Assembly (NCBI RefSeq): GCF_963678975.1
Contig: NC_089272.1
Coordinates: 6,735,858 to 6,799,857 of the forward strand
Length of the DNA: 64,000 bases
Source of the DNA: Dysidea avara
Lineage: Eukaryota; Porifera; Demospongiae; Dictyoceratida; Dysideidae
Direction of reading: 5' to 3'
Below the pieces are notes generated by a model. It ran no database searches and had not been told where the DNA came from. It worked only from the letters and a program-made list of their open reading frames with translations. Positions 54,967-64,000 of this stretch are shown here, in pieces. Numbering within the stretch: the first letter of the stretch is position 1; every line of letters starts with the position of its first letter. Made by a program: the position numbers and the translations under genes.

Positions 54967-56063
54967 ACAGTAGACTATACTAAAATAAACTACAGGCACT
55001 TATATTCACAGCCATTACTTCTGTTTGTATTAGTCTACAATGTTGGAATCCGGCTTAAAAGGTTCACCATGGATGAGCTAATTAACCAAGGTATAGCTTT
55101 GCCCTCTAGGTACTTAGAAAAGGTGGTTTAATTATAACAATCTTGCTTACGTTTACCCCATCGTAAACAAATGTACAGACACACATACTGTTCAGCCTAT
55201 AGAAACAAACAAAGAGTTTCGAATTCTCCATTAGCAGGCAAATAAAATGGTGTATACTTTTAATTGATTTGAGTTTTCCTTCTCTGAGTAATGGACTGAT
55301 AATATCTTGCATATTTTTCTTTATAGCATGCTTAATTATGCGAATTTTGTTTTTCTCAAAATACAAAAGATTGGGTTTTTGCTGAGACAGTCACACACAT
55401 TAAGTTGAAAAGCTTTCTGTCTACATTCCTTTTAGTGCTGTGCACCAGTGTACAAATATCCGGTTATTAACCAGTGTTGTATAAGTCAGCCAATAACTGG
55501 TTAAGAAACCTTTAAAACAGTTTTTTTCGCACCCACTTGGTAATCCATAAATTACCCCTGCTGACAAGTGTTAACATCATAACATAACCTCAAAGCTTGT
55601 GTAAATATGTGGTTGTAATAACTGTTATTGCAAGACAGGATGTTGATGGCCACTTTGGTACCACCCTAAACCTTCCAGCAGGCTTGTTGAGTACATATTG
55701 TACATGACTAAAACAAGGAACGGACTGGGAAAACGGACTAGCAAACAGACTGGGACGAACTTGCCTGAAAACATTTGTACAGTTGTTAAAAAGAATATAA
55801 CAAGCAACAACAAACCTCTGAATGCATGCACGAGCCACCATTAAACCCTGAGATAATTCACAAAGCTCCAGTCTGCCAGTGTGAGCGCCTATGACAGAAA
55901 AGTTGTCAGTTAGTGTTATAAACAAGTTTAAACAAATAAAATAACACAGACGGTATTTGTAGTAGGTGCCTTGTCAAGCTGATTAAATACAACTTGGTCC
56001 TGCCATGCCAAGATCAGCTGTCAAACTAATTGTAGCAATTAACCAGACCACGAAATCCAAGTA
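54967..56063. other. Unassigned DNA
   Basis: Short open frames only; nothing recognised. Confidence 0.3.
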
Positions 56064-56849
56064 TCAAGACACATGGTAGTGTGTCATGCGGCCCAAGAAG
56101 CGGGCGCGTAACACCCGTGAGTATATAGACAGGAAGAAAGAAAACGCAATTTTCGCACCTCCGTAGCTCTGTGTTGCCTTAATAAAACAAGACGAATTTT
56201 GCTGTGGACACTCCCTCCAACTTCAGCACTCCACATTCCAAATTTGAGCGAAATTGCTTCAAGCGTTCCCGAGATATGCGACTTCAAAAATTGGCTTAGT
56301 TTCTTCATTTTTTTTTCTTATTATTATTTTTCTTCCTCTTTTCGCACACTTACCAAAACTGCTATAAAATGCGAACACCATATCTGATCGCCTTGAAATT
56401 TGGCACACAGAAGGGGGGGTATAAAGACGCATCTCTGTACCAACTTTGGCTGGAATACAATAAACAGGCAAAGAGTTATGAGCGATTATTCATGAAAAAT
56501 AACACCAATATGTTGTCACGCCTACAGGGTAAACCGCGTATGGGAAGAAGCTGAAAATTGGTGGGTGAATAGGTTAACTATTGAACCTCAAACCTGTTGT
56601 GGTTTGAAAGAAATCGAGCTAAAAACCAGGAAGGTGCAACAAAAAAACCAACAGTGTAACAATTATGCAATCGAGATTAGCTAATAAAAAACGACTGCTT
56701 GCCACGCCTACCAGATAAACCGCTTGGGGTAATGCTTTGAAAATCGCTGTTCAGATGGAGTTATCATCTTAGAAAGGCTCATCAATGGTGTAGAATAATC
56801 AGACTTAAAGCCACGGAGTTATAACACGAAATCCAACTTGGCGAGATCG

Positions 56850-56912
56850 AGATACTCTAATAGAGCAGTTATCCTAATAGAGCAGTCATCCTAATAGAGC
56901 AGTCACCCGAAG
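56850..56912. repeat. Short array of CCTAATAGAGCAGTCAT units
   Basis: Three consecutive ~20-base units TACTCTAATAGAGCAGTTA, TCCTAATAGAGCAGTCA, TCCTAATAGAGCAGTCA join the modules to the minisatellite. The same word is scattered elsewhere in the window. Confidence 0.75.
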
Positions 56913-58918
56913 AGAATTCAAGAGATCAGCTAGAAACAAGTAACCTGTATAGAGATCAGCTACAAACAAGTCACCCTGTAGAGAGATCAACCACAAACAA
57001 TTCACCCTTTAGATAGATCAGCTAGAAGAAGTTACCTCGTAGAGAGTTCAGTTACAAAGAAACCACCATGTAGAGAATTCATTTACAAACTAGTGACCCT
57101 GTAGAGACATCAGCTAGAAGAAGTTACCTTGTAAAGAGTTCAGCTACATAGAAACCATTCTGTAAAGAGCTCAGCTGCAAACAAATCACCTGTACAGAAT
57201 TCAGCTACAAACAAATCACCCTGTAGAGAGATCAGCTAGAAGAAGTTACCTTGTAGAGAGTTCAGCCACAAACAAATCACCCTGTAGAAAGATCAGCTAG
57301 AAGAAGTTACCTTGTAGAGAGTTCAGTTACAAAGAAACTACCATGTAGAAAGTTCAGCTACAAACTAGTGACCTTGTGGAGACATCAGCTAGAATTGTAG
57401 AGAGTTTAGCTACAAAGAAACCATTCTGTAAAGAGCTCAGCTGCAAAAAAATTACCTGTACAGAATTCAGCTATATACAAATCACCCTGTAGAAAGATCA
57501 GCTAGAAGAAGTTACCTTGTAGAGAGTTCAGTTACAAAGAAACCACCATGTAGAGAATTCAGCTACAAACTAGTGACCCTGTAGAGACATCAGCTAGAAG
57601 AAGTTACCTTGCAGAGAGTTCAGCTACAAAGAAACCATTCTGTAAAGAGCTCAGCTGCAAACAAATCACCCTGTAGAGAGTTCAGTTAGAAGAAGTTACC
57701 TTGTAGAGAGTTCAGCTACAAAGAAACCATTCTGTAAAGAGCTCAGCTGTAAACAAATCACCTGTACAGAATTCAGCTACAAACAAATCACCCTGTAGAG
57801 AGATCAGCTAGAAGAAGTTATCTTGTAGATAGTTCAGCTACAAACAAATCACCCTGTAGAGAGATCAGCTAGAAGAAGTCACCTTGTAGAGAGTTCAGCT
57901 ACAAAGAAACCACCATGTAGGGAGTTCAGCTAGAAGAAATTACCTTGTAGAGAGTTCAGCTACAAAGAAACCATCATGAAGAGAGTTCAGCTACAAACAA
58001 ATCACCCTGTAGAGAGATCAGCTAGAAGAAGTTACCTTGTAGAGAGTTCAGCTTCAAATTTAAAGAAACCATCATGTGGAGAGTTCAGCTGCAAACAAAT
58101 CACCTGTAGAGAGTTCAGCTACAAAGGAACCACCATGTAGGGAGTTCAGCTAGATGAAGTTACCTTGTAGAGAGTTCAGCTACAAAGAAACCATCATGAA
58201 GAGAGTTCAGCTGCAAACAAATCTCCCTGTAGAGAGTTCAATTAGAAGAAGTTACCTTGTAGATAGTTCAGCTACAAAGAAACCATTCTGTAAAGAGCTC
58301 ATCAGCTGCAAACAAATCACCTGTATAGAATTCAGCTACAAACAAATCACCCTGTAGAGAGATCAGCTAGAAGAAATTACCTTGTAGAGAGTTCAGCTAC
58401 AGTACAAAGAAACCACCATGTAGAGAGTTCAGCTGCATAGAAATCACCCTGTAGAAAATTCTGCCACAAACAAATTGCCCTGTAAAAAGATCAGTTAGAA
58501 GAAATTATCTTGTAGAGAGTTCAGTTACAAAGAAACCACCATGTAGAGAGTTCAGCTAGAAGAAATTACCTTGTAGAGAGTTCAGCTACAAAGAAACCAT
58601 CATCTAGATAGTTCAGCTGCAAACAAATCACCTGTAGAGAGTTCAGCTACAAACAAATCTCCCTGTAGAGAGATCAGTTAAAAGAAGTTACCTTGTAGAG
58701 AGTTCAGCTACAAAGAAACCATTCTGTAATAAGGTCAGCAACAAAAAAATCACCTGTACAAAATTCTGCTACAAATAAATCACCTTGTAGAGAGAACAGC
58801 TAGAAGAAGTTACCTTGTTGATAGTTCAGCTACAAACAAATCACCCTGTAGAGAGATCAGCTAGAAGAAGTTACCTTGAAGAGTGTTCAGTTACAAAGAA
58901 ACCACTATGGACAGTTCT
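56905..58918. repeat. ~30-bp minisatellite, array B
   Basis: About 67 units of the complement of the array A monomer (TGTAGAGAGTTCAGCT core), with the same four tail types. The unit number is estimated from length. It includes slightly rearranged units such as the one with AAATTTAAAG near 58050, also present in array A near 16485 and 16825. Confidence 0.92.
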
Positions 58919-59098
58919 GTAATAAATATATATATTATATATATAATTTGTACATTTACTGATAAAATCAGAAATATTTAAGGTACATCTGCTTCATCTT
59001 TTCTTCTTCCTGTGGTAAAGAAAAAAAGATAGGTTTAAAAAGTCCCAAAGCAGGCCATAGGCCGGCTTTGGGGTATACAAATACAAAAAGAAGTGAAA

Positions 59099-59397
59099 TC
59101 TAATCCAAAACAGCCAAGCTGTAAAAAAAGTGTGCAGCCCTCAAAAAGGCTATGGTGAAAAAAGATGTGAAATCCAAGGTGGCGGCCAAGAAATGGCTGT
59201 GATAGTAGGTTAATGGTAAAAATTTTAATAACAACAAGCGGCACCAAAATTCACCTGAATTGTCGTTATTAAAATTTTCCCATTAACCTACCATCACAGC
59301 CATTTCTTGGCCGCCACCTTGGATTTCACATCTTTTTTCACCATAGCCTTTTTGAGGGCCGCACACTTTTTTTACAGCTTGGCTGTTTTGGATTAGA
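59099..59397. repeat. Foldback palindrome 4 (end of composite copy B)
   Basis: TCTAATCCAAAACAGCC and its complement bound a 299-base palindrome nearly identical to 15029-15358, with about 30 bases lost at the centre. Confidence 0.85.
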
Positions 59398-61560
59398 TAA
59401 TAATATCTTAACAGGCTTAAAGCTTGTGTCTTGTCTTGTTTACACATGCGAAACAAACGGAAAGTGAACTTTTAATTAAACACAAAATGAACTTAATTTC
59501 AGACTATCTTTAAGTGCAGGGCTTAATATCAGCTTAAGGAGACTTTGAAATATGAGCAAGTTAATCAGTACAAGGAGTGAGGTGTTACATCATTTTGTTT
59601 GCTGATATTAAAATGTATGGAAAAGGTACCTTTTCACAAATCTGGTTATATTTTGAAACATATGAATGTGTAATCTCAGAATGATGTTTGTGTTATGAGA
59701 TTGAAAGCAGTGCTCAGTCTGAAATTGTCTGTGTTGTACACAAAGTATTGTATGTACTGTAGTATGGTGCTGGGGGTATGGGGTCACAGTATTACAAATC
59801 AATTGTAAACTGCAATGGTTATAACATGGCTAAGTACTGTACTTCTATTTGGCCACACAATCTGGCTCTAAGGCATCAAATGAAGCCATATACTACACTA
59901 CCACAGCAAGTCACAATACCAGGCTGTGAAATTTACCAATACATCAAGCTGATTAATTGGTCTGGAATGAATATCCACTGGGATGTTATCCACAGCTTCA
60001 GATGTACACATACTTTTCTGAATAAATGGGAAACTGTACAACTACTGGGATGAATCACTATCTACGTATATATCACGTGCTCATTCATCAATAGATTAAG
60101 ATAACGAAACTATTATTTATATTGCTAAATCACTCAGCAATGAATGTCAACAGGTTATATACACATCTAAATGTAAAGCTGCAATGGCTGGACTTATTGG
60201 CATTGATACACTGACCACACGCTTGTTCATGGGCAACGTGCTACCAACAAATAAACTAGCTACCAATAAATTAACCAACTATCAAGAGAGTAGTTAGTGA
60301 ATAAACTCAATCCTTTGGCACAGTACTCAGCAATTGCCAATAATAACCTGGCTATTTTACTTTTTCGATCCTACAAATAGGCACCTTTGACCTGTGCATA
60401 CCCCATATCACAAATCAGTTGTTAAACACCCTGCATCTGATTTGTGAACACTCCATCTTCAGGCCTGCGGCCATCAGGTGTCGTGCTTACAAATCATATG
60501 CAAACTTCATGGGTGTGTTACAGTATATGTAGTAGTTACTGTATAGTTTGAAATCTTGATGATGTATATGTGCATGACATGTTGTGACTGACTCTTTTAT
60601 GACAGTTACTGAAATTTATGCACATTTTCAGCTGGTATAGCAATGTTGTGATACAAGAATTGTGATTGTGAGCATAGTAACTCAATTTTATATGTTATAA
60701 GCGTGTAGGCCATTACATTAAGGAGGCCTTTCAGGAGTCTTTGATAAAATGTTTTAGTGACTTCTTAGATGGCTTCAGTGTGACCTGTTCAAATCCTGTT
60801 AAGTTGTATTTCTATTATAAAGTGAATGTTCTATCAGAGTATTTCATTAACTGGTGTATGTTCTATTAGAGTAGTTGAATGGAGCTCTGTATAAATGAAT
60901 AGGCTTATTACAGCTAATTAACTTTTCTTGTGATTAAACTAGCACACAGGTGTTCAGATAATGGAGGTCCCACTGTACAGCATTTTGTGGAGTACAACAA
61001 GAAGGCACTGACATAAGTAGTAGTATTAGTCACACAACTCAAATTTCAATTTTGTATACGGAGTGTCGGTGTTAATGAAACTGGCAGCCTCAGCCTTAGA
61101 GGCAAATCTAGCTCTTTCCAACGGGAGTTTCTATTCTACTAGACACTGAAAGCCTTATTCATGAAAGTTTCCATATCCAGGGCTGATACATTTCTATGTT
61201 GGTACTGTGATTAAAGCAGTAGTGTTGTTTTAGCGAAGAATGGTGGTATATCCGTGTGTGATCTGAGGGTAAATCTAGTGTATATATTGTGTTTTCCTAT
61301 TTCACATGGAAAATTAGTATCTGACTGTTCTATTAGGGTACAGTGCATTCAAAAGCTAAACAAATAATAGTTCACTGGTCGAATAGTTTAGTGCTTAGTG
61401 TTTGGTAATTCTTATCATGGGTTGAGATGTTAGCGGAAGTTGTCATGGTTGTCTGCGTGTTTGTTTGTGTGTGTGTGTGTTGGGCACGCACATATGGAAG
61501 TGTGTTGTCAGATGTACATGACAAAGATTAGAGGGGCCTCTCTGGGGCTTTGCATAGTTA
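59398..61560. other. Unassigned DNA
   Basis: A 91-codon open frame at 59778-60053 has no recognised domain. A diverged echo of the 44570 block lies near 60590-60720, and CTATTAGAGTA motifs near 60830-60875 and 61325. A (GT)n run lies near 61460-61480. Confidence 0.4.
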
Positions 61561-61568
61561 GTGATAGG
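61561..61568. repeat. Target-site duplication of hAT MITE 2
   Basis: GTGATAGG, repeated at 61969-61976. Confidence 0.88.
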
Positions 61569-61968
61569 TAGTGCTCTGCGATATATCGGTAATACTGTTT
61601 ATTGTAATAAAGTATCATAACCGATTATCATACCATGACAGCATTTGATAACCGATATATCCAAATACCTGTATATTGATGAATGCCGCTATAGGAGTGC
61701 TTTTAACCCAGCCTTTGGTGTTAAATTATCCAATTTGTTGATGGTTTAGCAGACACGCCCTGAACAAAAATTTGGAGTTGTCACATTACAACACATGCTT
61801 ACTTGTACTGAACTGTATATTTTTAGGTTTTTGGGATGCGTACTGCTTCATACTAGCCCCAAGAAATGATGCAATAGTTACAATAACAAGCTAACTATAT
61901 ACTGATATACCGTGATATTTTCCTGTTACTAATACCGTGTATTCAAATTTCAATACCGCCGAGCTCTA
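61569..61968. mobile_element. hAT MITE 2
   Basis: 400 bases starting TAGTGCTCTGCGATATATCG and ending ATACCGCCGAGCTCTA. The terminal repeats differ at several positions, but the right end is close to the TAGTGCTCGGCGGTAT terminus of the nested hAT. Perfect 8-base target duplication. No ORF. It is a plausible non-autonomous partner of the hAT family at 48770. Confidence 0.88.
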
Positions 61969-61976
61969 GTGATAGG

Positions 61977-63468
61977 ATGGTGTACTATTCCATGGGGTAT
62001 TGTATGTAGGCTCTCAGTTTCGCTTAATTAATTAATCGTTGATTACTAAACCGATTAATCTATATGTAGTGAACAGCGTGCATATAGCATCAGCTACACT
62101 GAATCAATACTGTACACAGTATAGTAATGGTAGTATACAAACTAGAGGTGTACCCATCATAGGATCAGTAATCAGTAGAAGCTGATAATTAGCTTTTTTC
62201 CATAATCAGAAATCGATTGTAATGGGCTGTGGCCAACAGATTATTAGTTTATTCAGCTTCAGCAGCTGCAGTACCACTGGAGGATTGGTGTCAAAGGCTG
62301 TGGTATGTACTTAGATAATTTGTTTATGTTTTGTGGTAACCACAATAATAAACAGTGATGGTTGAAGCCCTAGCCTACTTGTCTGACTAGCAACTTTGAG
62401 TTAAGGTAAGTGTACAACCTCACATACTAGCTGTACTTTTAGTGGAGTATGCACAAGTGTAACTTGTAAAGATCTTCAATCGGGTATCGGTTAACTATTG
62501 GTAAAATAAGGTTAAAAAATATCAGATATTGGTTCTGCCTAAAAATTGGGAATCAGTACAACACTACTACATATCACCAAGAATAACATTATAGTGGTAA
62601 AAGGAGATTACAGGAATGGTAGCAGTTGACAGGTAGTTAAAATTAGTAGTTTAGCTGGCAACACTAGCAATCGTTGTCAGAACTTACAGGATGCTATATG
62701 GCATGTTTAAGAACTCAGGATCTGTGTTAATAAATGGTGAGCCAAGTAGAGGTGTATTTTTCAGTTAACTGATATTCTACTGCATGATGTATATTCTAAT
62801 GATTTTTAGCATTGAGAAAACAGAAGTGGTGTAACTTTTGCTATAAAGCACAACAATACCTGGTTACCTATGGTGGTGTGGCTTCTCTTACACAACCCCG
62901 ACAAATTAAGCACCACAAATATTCTAATACATGCTCCCTTGTTGGGATTACTTCATGTTTTGAGTAGTTATCAAGATGGCTGCTATACACAGATTATCTT
63001 TTCCTTTGATGCAGCTCTTTATTCTTAAAGTGTAACAGCTACTGTTTTCAGAAGATCTGGTTAAGGATATTTTAACACTGTTAGCAGTACTTACACGTGT
63101 GGTTGTAAGGCTTCTTGTAACTTTGTGCTTTATGGAATAGTATAGAGAGGTTTTCTATTTGTTGTAGTGAGCAAAAAGGCTTGGAACTTTTATTGATGAC
63201 ATATGTATACTACACAATTTTCATCGATCACAAAATAAAAAATTGATTATATGTTTTCATCGATTAATTGATATTATCAATTAATTGTGAGAGCTCTAGT
63301 TGTATGGGGCTGAGTCTTGGGCCATTAAGGAACAAACCATTAGGAAGATTATGCCATAGAAACCTCCCTGCCAGGGGGCCATTGCAGTTGTAAACCTCCA
63401 CACAATGCCTGTACTTGAAAAGAAATTCATAACATCATCACTTTTAATCAAGTTACACCACTTCTGAT
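61977..63468. other. Unassigned DNA, possible further MITE remnants
   Basis: Around 62145-62570 the ends TAGAGGTGTACCCAT and the complement of GTACAACACTA are weakly inverted, and near 63290 TGAGAGCTCTA resembles a hAT end. No matching target duplications were found, so these are not called. Confidence 0.35.
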
Positions 63469-64000
63469 CTAACACAGTTTTAACTGTGGAGTGTTATCAG
63501 ATATTATCACTTCTGGTTTGCCCCTCCTGGCAATGTATCTCCGAAGACAGTCCAAAAATTGTTCAGCAGAAAGACCCTCAACTAATTCAAGATGTATAGC
63601 CCGAACAGCTAGGCAAGTAAAAAGACAAATCCACATTTTTTGAACCTCTCCATTCTCTTTAACATGTTTTGGTCCTAGATAATCCAGGCCCACTTACTCA
63701 AAGAGTGCTGATTTTGAAACCCTCTATGGAGGCATTCTGGGTAGGGCAAAGGGAGCTCCATTGTTACGTTTACAAATTACACATCTAGACAAAGCAAATC
63801 TTACTTCAGCCCTCCCCCGAGGGATCCAAAACTCTTGGCAAATTTGGCTCAAGGTATGAGATGTACCTGAATGGACAAGACAATTGTGAACTTCTTGTAT
63901 AACAAGTTGAGTAAAATGTACACGACAAGGTAATAACTTTGGATACTTTGCTTCTTCAGTCATATCTGCATGTAAATACCTCCCATAACACCTTAATATA
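63469..64000 (-). pseudogene. BEL/Pao integrase fragment, truncated by the window edge
   Basis: The minus-strand frame enters from the right edge with the zinc region (HNCLVHSGTSHTL, LSRCVICKR), then MPP, and after two in-frame stops (about 63724-63726 and 63694-63696) the core: GLDYLGPKHV (first aspartate), MWICLFTCLAVRAIHLELVE and IISDNTPQ (second aspartate). It then stops at 63469 before the catalytic glutamate. It resembles the BEL at 36106 in the shared phrase HLELVEGLSAEQF, but is clearly a different, older copy. The rest of this element probably lies beyond 64000. Confidence 0.85.

Larger units (their letters stand above)
56064..59397 (-). mobile_element. Composite repeat element, copy B (inverted relative to A)
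   Basis: On the plus strand the order is the reverse of copy A: terminal hairpin TCAAGACACATGGTAGTGTG, leader, two modules (CACGCCTA words at 56517 and 56703, 186 bases apart), three CCTAATAGAGCAGT units, the minisatellite (56905-58918), the CAAAGC..GCTTTG stem near 59046-59070 and the palindrome (59099-59397). It is very similar to A in the leader but about 0.85 kb shorter, mainly because its array has fewer units. Confidence 0.7.

Noticed and set aside
59778-60053. 91-codon open frame
   Set aside because: Length is possible by chance in this composition and no domain is visible.
62145-62575. Possible hAT MITE
   Set aside because: Only weak similarity between the proposed ends and no matching 8-base target duplication.
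63120-63300. Possible MITE ending GAGAGCTCTA
   Set aside because: The right end resembles a hAT terminus, but no left end or target duplication could be found.

Overview
The window looks like intergenic DNA from an AT-rich animal genome that is crowded with transposons. Three things point to a metazoan: BEL/Pao, Ty3/gypsy, DIRS-like, LINE and hAT elements lie side by side; LTR elements carry primer sites matching animal tRNA-Phe and tRNA-Ser; and a few short intron-bounded exon candidates occur. A sponge or another early-branching marine invertebrate is my guess, but no single-copy host gene is present to prove it. I saw no rRNA, tRNA, CRISPR array or bacterial-type operon.

Layout. 1-1904: a decayed hAT transposon whose left end is outside the window. 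3361-4450 and 8138-9592: two minus-strand 3' parts of one LINE family with TAA-repeat tails. 7517-8137 and 9579-10112: long snap-back palindromes. 15029-19212: a composite element (copy A) made of a palindromic end, a 2.8-kb array of ~30-bp repeats, ~185-bp modules and a terminal hairpin. 19262-19363: a possible host exon. 19528-20139: a TA-flanked MITE. 20927-25171: a DIRS-like tyrosine-recombinase retrotransposon, broken at several points, with a 250-bp insertion. 25575-25905: a minisatellite. 30468-31510: truncated copy C of the composite element. 32757-33102: two possible exons in matching phase. 33200-33920: a decayed tyrosine-recombinase gene.

36106-42412 is a complete BEL/Pao element on the minus strand. 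Its 260-bp LTRs show no difference by eye, its target duplication is GGACT, and it has a tRNA-Phe primer site, yet its reading frame is interrupted. 47150-53456 is a Ty3/gypsy element with near-identical LTRs. It lacks protease and most of reverse transcriptase, and an apparently intact hAT transposon (48770-51185) is nested inside it in the opposite orientation. 54547-54958 and 61569-61968 are hAT MITEs with perfect 8-bp target duplications. 56064-59397 is composite copy B, inverted relative to A. From 63469 to the right edge is a decayed BEL integrase fragment.

How the parts relate. The intact hAT protein is a plausible source of transposase for hAT MITEs. The recent but defective BEL and gypsy copies imply that proteins were supplied in trans by other copies, unless sequencing errors explain the BEL frame breaks. 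The composite A/B/C family has no coding capacity that I can see. It is the least explained structure here and the best candidate for something undescribed. The remaining DNA is mostly unassigned AT-rich sequence with dispersed short motifs and old duplicated blocks, including degenerate ankyrin-like exon copies.
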